Positions 9,388-18,942 of a DNA stretch of 64,000 nucleotides are shown one piece after another. The DNA is from Tolypothrix tenuis PCC 7101 (lineage in GTDB: Bacteria > Cyanobacteriota > Cyanobacteriia > Cyanobacteriales > Nostocaceae), in NCBI RefSeq assembly GCF_002368295.1, contig NZ_AP018248.1:2017477-2081476 (forward strand), in the 5' to 3' direction. The stretch's first letter is position 1. Each line of letters begins with the position of its first letter. Below the pieces are notes generated by a model, which was not told where the DNA came from, ran no database searches, and saw only the letters and a list, made by a program, of their open reading frames with translations. Both the position numbers and the translations under genes were made by a program.

Positions 9388-10659
9388 TTAAACTTCTTGG
9401 TTGGAGATATTTGTGCTGGCAATGATTGCCTCTTCTGCTTTTAGCGCATAGCATAAAGCCTCATAGTTATTTAAAGCTTGCTCAAAGCTATATTGCTCAA
9501 CAGCATATTGGCGACTTTTATAACCGAGATTTTTAACTTTATCTGGGTTTTGGTACAAGTCTAGAATTGCGTTGGCTAAAGCTTGAGCATCTTCTGGTGG
9601 CACCACACATCCACCACCACTTTGTCTAATAGCTCTTGCAGCTGTACCATTTTCTGGTACAGATGCAATCAATGCTCGCCCACTAGCAAGTAGTACTTGT
9701 ATTTTGGAAGGCATATTGAATGATATAACATTCTTCTTTTGCACAACCAAACCAACATCCGCAGCTGCTAACATTTCTGGCAGACGTTCGCGGGGTTGAA
9801 AAGGTAGTAACAAGACATTATCAGCACCATAATCGAGACAGTCTTGTTGAAGTCTCTGCAATCCTTTAGCCTCTCCAGCAATTGTAAACACAATGTCTGG
9901 GATATGACGTAACAGAGCCGCAGCTTTCACAACTGTTTCTAAGCCTTGAGTTAGAGCAATATTACCAGAATATAAAACTACAAATTTGTCTTTGAGGTTG
10001 TGTGTTTCCCGAAACGCGTTATTTTCTCTAGGTAAGGGGCGAATAAAATTCACATCAACCCAATTGGGAATTTGCACAATTTTGTGAGATGGTACACCCT
10101 TCTTGAGCAAATTTTCCACGAAACCATCAGCGATGACGCTGATTTTAGTAGCGCTATGATATGCAAATTTCTCTAATTGTGTAAATACTTTGATTAGAAA
10201 TTTGTTCTTTAGCAGCCCTACATGAATAGCTGCTTCCGGTAAGATATCTTGCAGGTTTAAAACTACAGGACAAGCACGCAACCATCCTACAAGGGCTGCT
10301 GGCAAACATACAGGCAATGAAGGCGAAGTAGAAATAATCACATCTGGCCGCCAGCCTATCATTGCAGGTAAAAAACTGGTGACTACAAAACTAGCATCTA
10401 ACAATATCCGATCTAGCAAGTTTGGTTGTGGACGAATCCAAACATAACTGCGTTGAATTTGGACTCCATTTTTAGATTCTGTTGAATACAATTTACCGCG
10501 ATAGCCAGGGTAAATTTGACGTTCTGGATAGTTGGGCATAGCTGTGACTACACGCACTTCATGTCCCCGCTTCACAAGTCCCTCGGCTAATTCAGTCATT
10601 AAGGGAGCAATACCAATTGGTTCTGGGTAATAGTTGTAGGAGTAAATCAAAATCCGCAT
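9388..10659 (-). CDS. WcaI-family glycosyltransferase (GT4)
   Basis: 423-residue GT-B glycosyltransferase resembling WcaI of colanic-acid synthesis. The N-terminal domain starts MRILIYSYNYYPEPIGIAPLMTELAEGLVKRGHEVRVVTAMPNYPE, which contains the typical GT4 donor/acceptor loops. The C-terminal GT1 domain has VLYSGNIALTQGLETVVKAA, the IAGEAKG strand, and a nucleotide-sugar site around PSKIQVLLASGRALIASV. It probably adds a sugar to a lipid-linked exopolysaccharide or glycolipid at the inner membrane face. It is monocistronic, with its own terminator and a long upstream spacer. Confidence 0.85.
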   Translation of the reverse strand: MRILIYSYNYYPEPIGIAPLMTELAEGLVKRGHEVRVVTAMPNYPERQIYPGYRGKLYSTESKNGVQIQRSYVWIRPQPNLLDRILLDASFVVTSFLPAMIGWRPDVIISTSPSLPVCLPAALVGWLRACPVVLNLQDILPEAAIHVGLLKNKFLIKVFTQLEKFAYHSATKISVIADGFVENLLKKGVPSHKIVQIPNWVDVNFIRPLPRENNAFRETHNLKDKFVVLYSGNIALTQGLETVVKAAALLRHIPDIVFTIAGEAKGLQRLQQDCLDYGADNVLLLPFQPRERLPEMLAAADVGLVVQKKNVISFNMPSKIQVLLASGRALIASVPENGTAARAIRQSGGGCVVPPEDAQALANAILDLYQNPDKVKNLGYKSRQYAVEQYSFEQALNNYEALCYALKAEEAIIASTNISNQEV

Positions 10660-11677
10660 AACAAATTAGTCAGAATTATCTGGCTTTGTATTGAAAAAGA
10701 ATGTTTTTCCCAAGAATTTTTGATTTTACGTTTTACGTTGCACCCATAACTAAATTGTCCTTGCACAGCCTTGCTATGTCAGTGACTTTTGGTTGAAGAT
10801 TAAGTAAATTTTGATATTTCATGCGTAAGCACTACGTAATTTATATAGAGGCTGGTTGCTTCTTATATGATTGTTTTGTAGGGTAAACCTACCTAAGTAT
10901 AATCTCTATTTTTATTAATTAATTAACCTTTAAATAAGCATCAAAATTACTTTAATAAAAGTTATAATAAGTAGATTTTTTCCGATAAAGGCTAAAAAAT
11001 AATCCTCAATTAACCCAGAATAAATATAATTAAAGACATAGTATTTACACCAGTAGTAATCATTAGAACTACTGATTCAAAAAAATAATTATTTTCAGTA
11101 AATATATTGTAAAAACTCAGATAAATTATAAAGTTATCATCACAACGACTAGTGAGATAATGTATTTAATTGCACAAGACCTCAATGTTTAGTTGCTAAT
11201 GAAAAAAGCGACAAATGCCTAACAAAGAGAATAGATAGAGAATTTAGACTTGATTATTTACAACTGGATACTTAAAGCAGCTTCTTATCCAGAAAATGGA
11301 TTGAATTCTCAGTATAGCGTCTTGAAAGTTAATATAATATAAATTTATTGTGGTGACTTATTGAATTTTAGTCTTGACCAATCTGTGCTATGGGTCGTAA
11401 GACCATTTCACTTGAAAAATATACAGATGGTTAAGTGAAAGGAGTAGAGGCGCAGCAGAAGTGATTTGTATAAATGTTTGAAACGCAGAGGTTAGCGCAA
11501 AGTAACGCAGAGTATTTTTCAAGCTAAACCAAGTCTACTTTGAAACCCATAGTTTTTTCACAATCGGGTTTTATTCCCAAATCTTACACACTTCCCTATT
11601 CCCTATTCCTTTTTGAAAAACTACAGATCTCATCTTGGACAAGGTTTAATGCACTAAGAATTTATGAAATGCTGTAT
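10660..11677. other. long AT-rich intergenic region with a degenerate interspersed repeat
   Basis: About 1 kb between the glycosyltransferase and bgtA-like genes. No frame with recognisable coding character was found. At 11483-11513 there is a small repeat with two ACGCAGAG copies around TTAGCGCAAAGTA, a type of interspersed sequence common in Nostocales genomes. The rest is A+T-rich and unexplained. Confidence 0.5.
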
Positions 11678-12418
11678 TTAGAGAATTTGCGATAAAAATT
11701 TGCGAGTTCGTTCTTCTTGGGGTTTGTTAAAAAAGGAGTCTGGTGTAGCTGACTCAACTAGTAAACCGCTATCCATCAAAATTACTCTGTCAGCCACCTC
11801 ACGAGCAAATCCTACCTCATGGGTAACTACTACCATCGTCATGCCGTCACGGGCAAGACTTCGCATCACATCCAAAACTTCCCTCACCATTTCTGGATCT
11901 AAAGCTGAAGTGGGTTCATCAAATAGCATAATCTTAGGCTGCATTGCTAACGCACGTGCGATCGCTACCCGTTGTTGCTGTCCCCCAGATAATTGTCCTG
12001 GATATTTATGTGCTTGCTCTAAAATTCCCACCCTTTCTAAGAGTTGCATTGCTAATTCTTCAGCTTTCCCTTTCGCCCACCGACGCACCCAAATTGGTGC
12101 CAAGGTGATATTTTGCAGCACTGTGAGATGGGGAAATAAATTAAACTGTTGAAAGACCATTCCCACTTCTTTGCGAATCGCATCAATATTCCGCAAATCA
12201 TGGCTGAGGGTAATACCATCTATAACAATTTTGCCTTGTTGATATTCTTCTAAAGCATTAAATGTACGGATAAAAGTAGATTTACCCGAACCTGAAGGCC
12301 CCATCAATACCACTACTTCACCACGATTTACAGTCAAGCTAACACCTTGGAGGACATGAAATTGCCCATACCATTTGTGAACATTCTCAGCAATAATTAT
12401 CGGTTGTTGGTCTAACAT
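11678..12418 (-). CDS. bgtA: polar amino acid ABC transporter, ATP-binding protein
   Basis: 246-residue GlnQ/HisP-type ATPase that powers the importer encoded by the three genes upstream. Walker A is GPSGSGKST, Q-loop MVFQQFNLFPHLTV, signature LSGGQQQRVAIARALA, Walker B IMLFDEPTSALDP, and H-loop VTHEVGF. An AGGTG ribosome-binding site stands 8 nt before the ATG at 12418. It is last in a four-gene minus-strand operon ordered binding protein, permease, permease, ATPase. That is the order of natF-natG-natH-bgtA in Anabaena, where BgtA serves more than one amino-acid permease. The symbol rests on this resemblance. Confidence 0.85.
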   Translation of the reverse strand: MLDQQPIIIAENVHKWYGQFHVLQGVSLTVNRGEVVVLMGPSGSGKSTFIRTFNALEEYQQGKIVIDGITLSHDLRNIDAIRKEVGMVFQQFNLFPHLTVLQNITLAPIWVRRWAKGKAEELAMQLLERVGILEQAHKYPGQLSGGQQQRVAIARALAMQPKIMLFDEPTSALDPEMVREVLDVMRSLARDGMTMVVVTHEVGFAREVADRVILMDSGLLVESATPDSFFNKPQEERTRKFLSQIL

Positions 12419-12473
12419 AAAATTTCACCTTTTAACTCTGATTCTCTGTCTCTGGTAGGCATTATTTTCTCTT

Positions 12474-13625
12474 CTAACTACTTAACTGCTTTTCTAATTT
12501 CCGAGAAGCCAGAGACATTGAGTAACAAAATACCCAGTAAATCAATCCAATAAACAAATAAACTTCTGCGTAACGTCCTATAAATTGCGGCTGCGCTAAA
12601 ATTGAACGAGCTATGCCGGTAAGTTCCACTAATCCCACCAAAGATAACAGTGAAGTATCTTTAAATAAACCAATAAATTGACCAACAATTGCCGGAATTA
12701 CTGCACGTAAAGCCTGTGGTAATACAATCAATATCACGACAAACAAAGAGTTGAAACCTAGCGCTTTAGCCGCTTCAATTTGCCCTCTTGATATCGCCTG
12801 GAGTCCGCCTCGCACATTTTCTGCCATGTAAGCTGCGCTGAATAATACTAATCCTGTAATGGCTCTGACTACCCTATCTAAACGCAAATCAACTGGTAGA
12901 AATAATGGCAGCATTACCTGTGCAAGGAATAAAATTCCAATCAAGGGCAATCCTCTAATAATTTCAATGTACAGGATAGAAAACCACCGGACTACAGGTA
13001 AATTGCTAGTACGTCCAAAAGCTAGTAAAACTCCAATAGGGAAAGACAGTACAATACTAACTCCTGCCATCAACAGAGTGAGTAACAAACCATTCCATAA
13101 ATTTGAGGGCACAGATTGTAGCCCAAAACCACCACCGATTAACCACAAAATTATAGGAAAAGATAAAATCCAGATGAAAGATAGCCAAGGTGCTATTAAT
13201 TTAGTAAATCTCTTTCCTAGCAAAAAACTTATCAATAATAAAACAGCAATTAATAGTAGATAAAGGCGGGATGTTAAATCTAAAGGAAAAATAATTAATA
13301 AAACGCCAATAATTAAACTAAAAATAGCAAGCCCAGACTTTGTTAAATTTCGTTTACTAGAAAATACTCCCCAAGTTATCGCGCCTAATGTAGAAGCGAT
13401 CGCCAGTACAATCCAAACTCGCCAGTACAGAGATTGAGGGAATCTTCCTACTAAAAATAAACGTAAATTTACTGAAACTACTGCCCATTGTGCTTGGGTA
13501 GTTGCCCAAGTTAAGATTCCTTTAGCTACCCAAAATAGAAATATTAAGCAGACGATAGTTAATAAGCTGTTGTACCAAGTACTAAATAGATTTTTACGCA
13601 GCCACAATATTTGAGGGTTTGTCAT
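12474..13625 (-). CDS. natH: amino acid ABC transporter permease (NatH/AapM-like)
   Basis: 383-residue inner-membrane permease of the general L-amino-acid transporter type. The N-terminal half has several hydrophobic helices, including one near residues 20-40. The C-terminal HisM-type core has SNLWNGLLLTLLMAGVSIVLSFPIGVLLAFGR and the EAA loop AENVRGGLQAISRGQIEAAKALGFNSL, which contacts the ATPase. It pairs with the NatG-like permease just upstream to form the heterodimeric channel. 55 bp separate it from the ATPase gene. Confidence 0.82.
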   Translation of the reverse strand: MTNPQILWLRKNLFSTWYNSLLTIVCLIFLFWVAKGILTWATTQAQWAVVSVNLRLFLVGRFPQSLYWRVWIVLAIASTLGAITWGVFSSKRNLTKSGLAIFSLIIGVLLIIFPLDLTSRLYLLLIAVLLLISFLLGKRFTKLIAPWLSFIWILSFPIILWLIGGGFGLQSVPSNLWNGLLLTLLMAGVSIVLSFPIGVLLAFGRTSNLPVVRWFSILYIEIIRGLPLIGILFLAQVMLPLFLPVDLRLDRVVRAITGLVLFSAAYMAENVRGGLQAISRGQIEAAKALGFNSLFVVILIVLPQALRAVIPAIVGQFIGLFKDTSLLSLVGLVELTGIARSILAQPQFIGRYAEVYLFIGLIYWVFCYSMSLASRKLEKQLSS

Positions 13626-13747
13626 TTGTTATTCTTGTTATCTTTTTATCGGAAAAAGCTAGGTTCAAAACCTCGCCCCTAGTGGGCGAAAAAATCCTTG
13701 TTTCTCAAGGCAGGTAGAAACCCCAACCCTTGTTGGTGGCTGTATTT

Positions 13748-13779
13748 AATTTTGAATTTTGAATTTTGAATTTTGAATT
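13748..13779. repeat. TTTTGAA heptamer array in natG-natH spacer
   Basis: Four tandem copies of a TTTTGAA-type heptamer. The same unit recurs at 14777-14809 in the natF-natG spacer. This is a short tandemly repeated sequence of the sort scattered through heterocystous cyanobacterial genomes. Confidence 0.8.
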
Positions 13780-13782
13780 GAT

Positions 13783-14706
13783 TCATCTTTCCTTAATTTG
13801 TACTGTGCGGTTAAAGAGATTCATGACTACGGAAATTGTCAAACTAAGGGTGAGATAGGTAAGCATAATCAGTAATATTACTTCTACTGCTCTCCCGGTT
13901 TGGTTAAAAGTTGTAGAAGCGACAAAATAAATATCGGGGTAGCCAATTGCGATCGCCAAACTGGAATTTTTGGTCAAATTGAGATATTGACTCGTTAAAG
14001 GTGGAATAATTACCCGCAAGGCTTGGGGAAATACAACTAAACGCATGACTAACCCAGGTTTTAAACCAAGCGATCGCGCTGCTTCCCATTGTCCCTTTGC
14101 TACTGATTGAATTCCACCTCGGACAATTTCGGCAATAAATGCACCTGTATAAAAAGTTAAACCTAGTAATAAGGCTGAAAACTCTGGAGACAAGGTAAAC
14201 CAAGGCAATTCGATTCCATTTTGACTCAAGTAAACTAAACCCCAGAGCGAAATTTTACTTTCTACTTTGGGAAAACCCAGAAAAACGGCAAAGTACCAAA
14301 ACAGCAATTGCAGCAGTAAGGGAGTATTGCGGAAGATTTCCACATAAACTAGGGCAATATTTTTTACTAGCCAGTTATCCGAAAGCCTAGCAATTCCCGC
14401 ACTCACACCCACAATTGTGGTGAGAAAAATTCCTGTAACTGCTATCCGTAAGGAGTTAACTAGTCCTACCCACAAAGCACGACTGTAAGTATCAGTTGGC
14501 TTGTAAGTAATTACAGTTTCACCAATATCAAAAGATGCTTGCTGTTTGAGGAAGTCAAAACCGAACTGAATGCCTAATTGCTGTAAATTACGGTTGAGGT
14601 TGCCCCATAATATTGTGACGATTGCTACTGCTAAGAATACAGCAATCAACTGTCCCGCAATCTGCCAAAATCTGCGATCGCGCCACAAAGATTTCATATT
14701 GGTCAT
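13783..14706 (-). CDS. natG: amino acid ABC transporter permease (NatG/AapQ-like)
   Basis: 307-residue permease, partner of the NatH-like protein. It has a hydrophobic N-terminal helix (about 15-33), a periplasmic stretch, then the HisM/GltK-type core starting ALWVGLVNSLRIAVTGIFLTTIVGVSAGIARL. The EAA loop is AEIVRGGIQSVAKGQWEAARSLGLKPG. The first ATG (14706) lies inside a repeat reading CAAATGACCAAT, so the second ATG at 14697 (MKSLWRDRRFW) may be the true start. The operon position and both permeases' lengths match the Aap/Nat general amino-acid importers. Confidence 0.83.
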   Translation of the reverse strand: MTNMKSLWRDRRFWQIAGQLIAVFLAVAIVTILWGNLNRNLQQLGIQFGFDFLKQQASFDIGETVITYKPTDTYSRALWVGLVNSLRIAVTGIFLTTIVGVSAGIARLSDNWLVKNIALVYVEIFRNTPLLLQLLFWYFAVFLGFPKVESKISLWGLVYLSQNGIELPWFTLSPEFSALLLGLTFYTGAFIAEIVRGGIQSVAKGQWEAARSLGLKPGLVMRLVVFPQALRVIIPPLTSQYLNLTKNSSLAIAIGYPDIYFVASTTFNQTGRAVEVILLIMLTYLTLSLTISVVMNLFNRTVQIKER

Positions 14707-14809
14707 TTGTCATTTGTCATTGGTCATTTGGTAATTGGTAATGGGTAATTGGGGTTTATAAGAGAGAACAAGGCATAATTTTGAATTTTGAATTTTGAAT
14801 TTTGAATTG
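14699..14809. repeat. two heptamer-type repeat arrays in natF-natG spacer
   Basis: 14699-14757 carries TCATTTG and GGTAATT units in series; 14777-14809 carries four TTTTGAA units. The first array overlaps the annotated natG start, so repeat growth may have altered the start region. Confidence 0.7.
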
Positions 14810-14830
14810 ATTTGTCTCCCTCATCCCTAA

Positions 14831-15907
14831 TTACCGGAATGGTGGCGAATACAGCAATCCACCTTTTGACCAAAGTTGATTTTGACCGCGTGGGAGATTG
14901 AGTTTTGTTTTGGGGCCGAGATTGCGATCGTAAACCTCGCTATAGTTACCGACGTGCTTGATGATTCTGGCGGCGAAGTCGTTTGTTAAACCCAGTCCCT
15001 CACCCAAGTTGCCTTCTGTTCCTAAAAATCGCTTAATATCTGGATCGCTACTCGTAGCGAATTGTGCAATATTCTGGGAATTAATGCCTAACTCTTCAGC
15101 TTTGACTAAAGCATAAACTACCCATTTCACAGTATCAGCCCACTTGCTATCCCCTTTGGCAACAGCAGGTGCAAGGGGTTCTGAAGAAATCACTTCATCA
15201 AGAATCACGTTATCTTCTGGTTTGGGTAGAATGGAACGCCTTGCTACTAAAGCTGAACGATCGGCTGTGATTCCGTCACAACGTCCTTCTGCATAAGTAG
15301 CAAAAGTAACATTTACATCCTCAAATACAACTGGTTTATAAGTAATATTTCGCTTCCGCATTTGGTCGGCTAAGTTCTGTTCGGTAGTCGTACCCGTTTG
15401 CACACAGATAGCTTTGTCTTTGAGGTCTGCTAAGGATTTAATACCGCTATTTTTACGAATCATCACCGCTTGACCATCGTAAAAAACTACAGGCGCAAAT
15501 TCTAAGCCAACTGAGGTTGTGCGGCTTAATGTCCATGTAGTATTACGGCTGAGAATATCTACTTCCCCAGTTTGTAAAGCTGTAAATCGTTCTTTGGAAT
15601 TTAGATTACGAAATTCTACTGCGTCTGGGTTATCAAATAAAGCCGCAGCTACAGCGCGACAGACATCAACATCAATTCCGCTATATTTACCATCAGTTCC
15701 AACAAAACTAAAACCTGGAACTTCGCCACTTACACCGCAAATCAGCTGACCACGATTTTTGACAGTGTCCCAGCGATTGCGATTTACTGGAGATGTGGAA
15801 TTACTACCAGGCGTGGTGGGTGTCTTTGGATCTTCTGACGGCTGATTACAAGCACTGAGGGCAAAGATTAGGGGTGCGATCGCTAAAATTAATGCTGATT
15901 TACGCAT
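14831..15907 (-). CDS. natF: amino acid ABC transporter substrate-binding lipoprotein (NatF/AapJ-like)
   Basis: 358-residue periplasmic binding protein. The signal peptide MRKSALILAIAPLIFALSAC ends in a lipobox with Cys19 or Cys20, so it should be membrane-anchored. The body is SBP family 3: RGQLICGVSGEVPGFSFVGTDGKYSGIDVDVCRAVAAALF, then LNSKERFTALQTGEVDILSRNTTWTLSR and ICVQTGTTTEQNLADQMRKR, which are typical of AapJ-like general amino-acid binding proteins. It is first in the operon and so closest to the promoter. Binding of neutral or acidic amino acids is inferred from the Anabaena N-II system. Confidence 0.85.
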   Translation of the reverse strand: MRKSALILAIAPLIFALSACNQPSEDPKTPTTPGSNSTSPVNRNRWDTVKNRGQLICGVSGEVPGFSFVGTDGKYSGIDVDVCRAVAAALFDNPDAVEFRNLNSKERFTALQTGEVDILSRNTTWTLSRTTSVGLEFAPVVFYDGQAVMIRKNSGIKSLADLKDKAICVQTGTTTEQNLADQMRKRNITYKPVVFEDVNVTFATYAEGRCDGITADRSALVARRSILPKPEDNVILDEVISSEPLAPAVAKGDSKWADTVKWVVYALVKAEELGINSQNIAQFATSSDPDIKRFLGTEGNLGEGLGLTNDFAARIIKHVGNYSEVYDRNLGPKTKLNLPRGQNQLWSKGGLLYSPPFR

Positions 15908-16600
15908 AAATCTATAAACATTTACGAAGTAAAAATGTGTTTAGTACTACAATTTCTCTGTGAAAATAGGTAGATGTCTGTAATATAAAACTTTTTGTGA
16001 CTCTTTGATGAACTTGTTTTCAGTTGATTGTGATTTAATTTTTTAGCTGATTTTTACCCAAGCCAAAATAATAGATAAAAATAGTAAATTTAGCTTTATT
16101 GTGAAAATATCATTTTGTACAAAATAAACTTTTGAACATATTTTTTAATAGATATAAGTTCAATTTATTGCAAAAATTAATATTTTTTAGAGCTTTGGAA
16201 AAAATGACTAGTTTTTTTAATTCATCAAAATTAGGAACAAAGTAGATTGTCTAAATTTCCAAAATAATCAAAAATATCCATACAATAATTTTTAGCAAAT
16301 ACAGCCAAAAATACTTATATATAAAGCTTGGCAAGGATACGGCTATTATCAAAAACCTATTTAAATATGAGAATACAATTATTTTAGTTGTTACGAAAAG
16401 CTGCAAAGTGGGTTTGACTGCGGTAAAATTTTCAAGATGACTTTTTACTTTGATGGAGCAGTCCGACACTTATTAATCATCAAGAGATGGATTGCATACT
16501 CTGATGAAAAGAGAAGTAACCCTACCAACCTAAGCATAGGCCGCTAGCAGGTTAAACTAGATTTGGTAACAGCTGCTCCACCGTTCCTTGTGAGGCTTTT
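15908..16600. other. AT-rich divergent intergenic region upstream of natF
   Basis: About 690 bp between the divergent natF and YbjN-like genes; promoters for both must lie here. A 72-codon minus-strand frame at 16251-16469 encodes a hydrophobic, AT-driven peptide with no family resemblance, so it is not called. One imperfect NtcA-like half pair (GTA, 8 nt, TAA at 15970-15983) is too weak to annotate. Confidence 0.5.
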
Positions 16601-17158
16601 ATGGGAGCTAATCTGACACAGATTGCCAAATACTTAGACAACCTTGGTTGGGAATATCGCTTTGATGACGAAGAGGATCGCATTATCACAGGTGTGGAAG
16701 CTGATCACCTAGAAGACTTCCTAATTGTTGTGCAATTAGATGAGGAGGGCAAGTTTTTTCGGGTATTTGCACCTCAAGTACTAGCAGGAGTTCAAGAGCA
16801 TCCTTATAAAGGAGCTATCCTCCAGACAATGCTGGCCATTTCCTGGGAAACCAAAATGCTGCAATGGGAGTATGACCCATCTGACGGCGAAATCCGTGCC
16901 ATTATTGAGTTTCCACTGGAAGACTCAATTCTTACAGAAAAACAATTTAACCGTTGTTTGAGTGGATTAATACAAATTGTTGATAGCATAGCCATGCCAC
17001 GCCTCAAAGAGGTAATGACAACCGGACATGATCCTGGAAATATCGAACTTGGGGAAAGACTTTTACTAAGTATTCAAGAAGAAGCCCCGGGATTACTAGA
17101 AATCCTCGAAAAAGCAATGGAAGCTAGGAAAAAACGAGGAAGTTTTCCTCACGAGTGA
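16601..17158 (+). CDS. YbjN-domain-like protein
   Basis: 185-residue soluble acidic protein. The fold pattern (LTQIAKYLDNLGWEYRFDDEEDRIITGV, then LVVQLDEEGKFFRVFAP, then ILQTMLAISWETKMLQWEYDPSDGEIRAIIEFPLEDSILTEKQFNRCL) matches YbjN/type III secretion chaperone-like proteins, which are frequent in cyanobacteria and without a defined activity. No signal peptide or membrane segment. It is followed 77 bp later by the DUF3318 gene on the same strand, possibly one transcript. Confidence 0.7.
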   Translation: MGANLTQIAKYLDNLGWEYRFDDEEDRIITGVEADHLEDFLIVVQLDEEGKFFRVFAPQVLAGVQEHPYKGAILQTMLAISWETKMLQWEYDPSDGEIRAIIEFPLEDSILTEKQFNRCLSGLIQIVDSIAMPRLKEVMTTGHDPGNIELGERLLLSIQEEAPGLLEILEKAMEARKKRGSFPHE

Positions 17159-17235
17159 GGCGAATTATCACTTAAATAGCTATACTCCAAAGTGATACCC
17201 TCACTATATACTGAATTTTTCTAGGGCTGGATTTT

Positions 17236-17883
17236 ATGACATCCTATGCAACCTCCTCTGCCAAGGCGGAAATGAGTGAACTTCGGCGGTTGAAAAGCTT
17301 ACTACCACCAGAATTGCAGAGCTGGGTCACGGTTGAAGGCACAACTGAGGTCAATCCACCCCTGGTCCGTAGCGAAGAAATTGGTAAAGACCAGGTAGAA
17401 ATCCAAATTGACTTGGTGAAATGGGATAGCCTCGCGATGGATCAGCGTAATCTGCTGTTTTGGCACGAAGTCGCCCGCATTCAAAATGACACAATTCCCA
17501 AAGATGGTTGGGAAATGGCAGCACTGGCTATCGGTTTAGGTGGTGCTGTAGGTGAGTTGTGGGTACAGGATGGATTGTTACTAGTTTTAGCCTTAGCACT
17601 TTGTGGCGTATCTGGCTGGCGACTATACCAAAAAAATAACGGTGAAAAGCAACTAAAAGAATTATTAGATGCTGACGAAAAAGCGATCGCACTTGCAACT
17701 CGCTTTGGTTATAGCCTCCCCAACGCCTATAAAAGTCTAGGTAGCGCTTTAAAAACTTTAATAGACAATACTCCTAGCAAACGCCAACGCTCTAGATATG
17801 AAGCACGCCTTTCTGCTCTCAAACGCAGTGCTAATAAAGCCAAAGCTAAATCTAGACCAGTAGATGATAGTGCTGATTACTAA
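17236..17883 (+). CDS. DUF3318 domain protein
   Basis: 215-residue protein of the cyanobacteria-restricted family DUF3318. The N-terminal part is soluble (SELRRLKSLLPPELQSWVTVEG ... NLLFWHEVARIQNDTIPKDGWEMAALAIGLGGAVGEL). The HEVAR stretch resembles a degenerate metal-binding HExxx motif. A hydrophobic region follows at about 95-135, then a basic C-terminal tail rich in Lys, Arg and Ser. Function unknown. It is convergent with queE, separated by a 50-bp repeat-rich spacer. Confidence 0.8.
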   Translation: MTSYATSSAKAEMSELRRLKSLLPPELQSWVTVEGTTEVNPPLVRSEEIGKDQVEIQIDLVKWDSLAMDQRNLLFWHEVARIQNDTIPKDGWEMAALAIGLGGAVGELWVQDGLLLVLALALCGVSGWRLYQKNNGEKQLKELLDADEKAIALATRFGYSLPNAYKSLGSALKTLIDNTPSKRQRSRYEARLSALKRSANKAKAKSRPVDDSADY

Positions 17884-17884
17884 G

Positions 17885-17930
17885 TGCTGAGTGCTGAGTA
17901 CTGAGTGTATTTTTTTCTCAGAACTCAGCA
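17885..17930. repeat. TGCTGAGT repeats forming an inverted repeat between convergent genes
   Basis: TGCTGAGT occurs twice in tandem (17885-17899) and its complement ACTCAGCA once at 17923-17930, with a T7 run in the loop. It could fold as a terminator for the convergent DUF3318 and queE genes, but the T run is inside the loop, so that role is doubtful. Confidence 0.4.
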
Positions 17931-17934
17931 GAGT

Positions 17935-18732
17935 TTATAGCTGATTCAACATTTTATGGGTTTGAGGCACGACAAGAACGCGCTTTAACCACCGCTTCAT
18001 GAATGCTTGCCAATGCAAAACCTGGTCGGGAGTAGGGGCGAGTATAGTTTTTGCTGTAGATTTTTCGGACACTGGCAAAGGTGTCACAGGTTGTAAGAAC
18101 ACTGGGATATCAGGACTAACAGCTGCTACCAACAAAGCTGAACGTTCTAACTCAGTTGGGTCTGTCTGTTGGGAAATAATTATCTTGACAAAAACGTTTA
18201 AATGTGAATCATAAGATAATTTCAGACATTGTGCGTGTTCTTGCCAATAGCTTTCACCGCTGACACTAGGTAATTTTAAATCCATACCTACGGAGTCAAG
18301 GTAGGGCAAAATCATTGCCAACTGTTCTGGACGATGACCTCCAGTTTCCAGATATATAGGCAGATTGGTAAGCGATCGCACTTGTGGCAGAAATAGCTCT
18401 AAAAATGGCGCATGAAGCAAGGGTTCGCCACCCGTTAAGCTAATGCTATCGTGTATAGACGGTTGGTTTTGCCGTTCCACCCATTCTAATAAAATGGGCA
18501 GTGGGATAGGGTTTGAGTGCTCTTCAAAGTCTCGTAATCCAGGGGTTCGCTCTATCTTACAAGTAGAAGGTGCATTCCAAGTATGGGCGCTATCGCAAAA
18601 GTGACAGCGTAAGTCACACAAAGCAAAGCGAATAAAAATCTGACGTGTCCCGACATTCAGTCCTTCCCCTTGAATAGCAGAAAAGACCTCAATCAGGCGT
18701 GCAGTAGGTTTAACCGTAGTTTTAGCAGTCAT
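17935..18732 (-). CDS. queE: 7-carboxy-7-deazaguanine synthase-like radical SAM protein QueE
   Basis: 265-residue radical SAM enzyme of the QueE family, which converts 6-carboxytetrahydropterin to 7-carboxy-7-deazaguanine on the route to queuosine. The N-terminus reads LIEVFSAIQGEGLNVGTRQIFIRF, a QueE hallmark. The 4Fe-4S cysteines are in CDLRCHFC (Cys39, Cys43, Cys46), the CX3CX2C spacing of the family. SLTGGEPLLH gives the GGE SAM-binding motif, and VGMDLKLPS follows. No other que genes are adjacent. Confidence 0.9.
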   Translation of the reverse strand: MTAKTTVKPTARLIEVFSAIQGEGLNVGTRQIFIRFALCDLRCHFCDSAHTWNAPSTCKIERTPGLRDFEEHSNPIPLPILLEWVERQNQPSIHDSISLTGGEPLLHAPFLELFLPQVRSLTNLPIYLETGGHRPEQLAMILPYLDSVGMDLKLPSVSGESYWQEHAQCLKLSYDSHLNVFVKIIISQQTDPTELERSALLVAAVSPDIPVFLQPVTPLPVSEKSTAKTILAPTPDQVLHWQAFMKRWLKRVLVVPQTHKMLNQL

Positions 18733-18942
18733 GGGATGATTAAAAAAAGCGATCGCGCTGCGTCGTCACAAAAGCAAGTAAGTTTTTTGGCTCTTGTTCT
18801 ATTGTGAATCGTCGCTAGCAATCTCTAAGCTCACCCCAGAAGAACTTACGATTAGTCCTGATTCCTACTTAATCAAGATGAGGTTAGAGAATATCTACGT
18901 CAAAATTAATGATTGATAGCTTACATTTAGACGGCAACGACA

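Noticed and set aside
15970..15983. NtcA-like GTA-N8-TAA site upstream of natF
   Set aside because: One mismatch from GTA-N8-TAC and no matching -10 at the right distance; chance occurrence is likely in AT-rich DNA.
16251..16469. 72-codon hydrophobic minus-strand frame
   Set aside because: AT-rich DNA tends to encode Ile/Phe/Leu peptides; no start signal, no domain, no neighbour relation.
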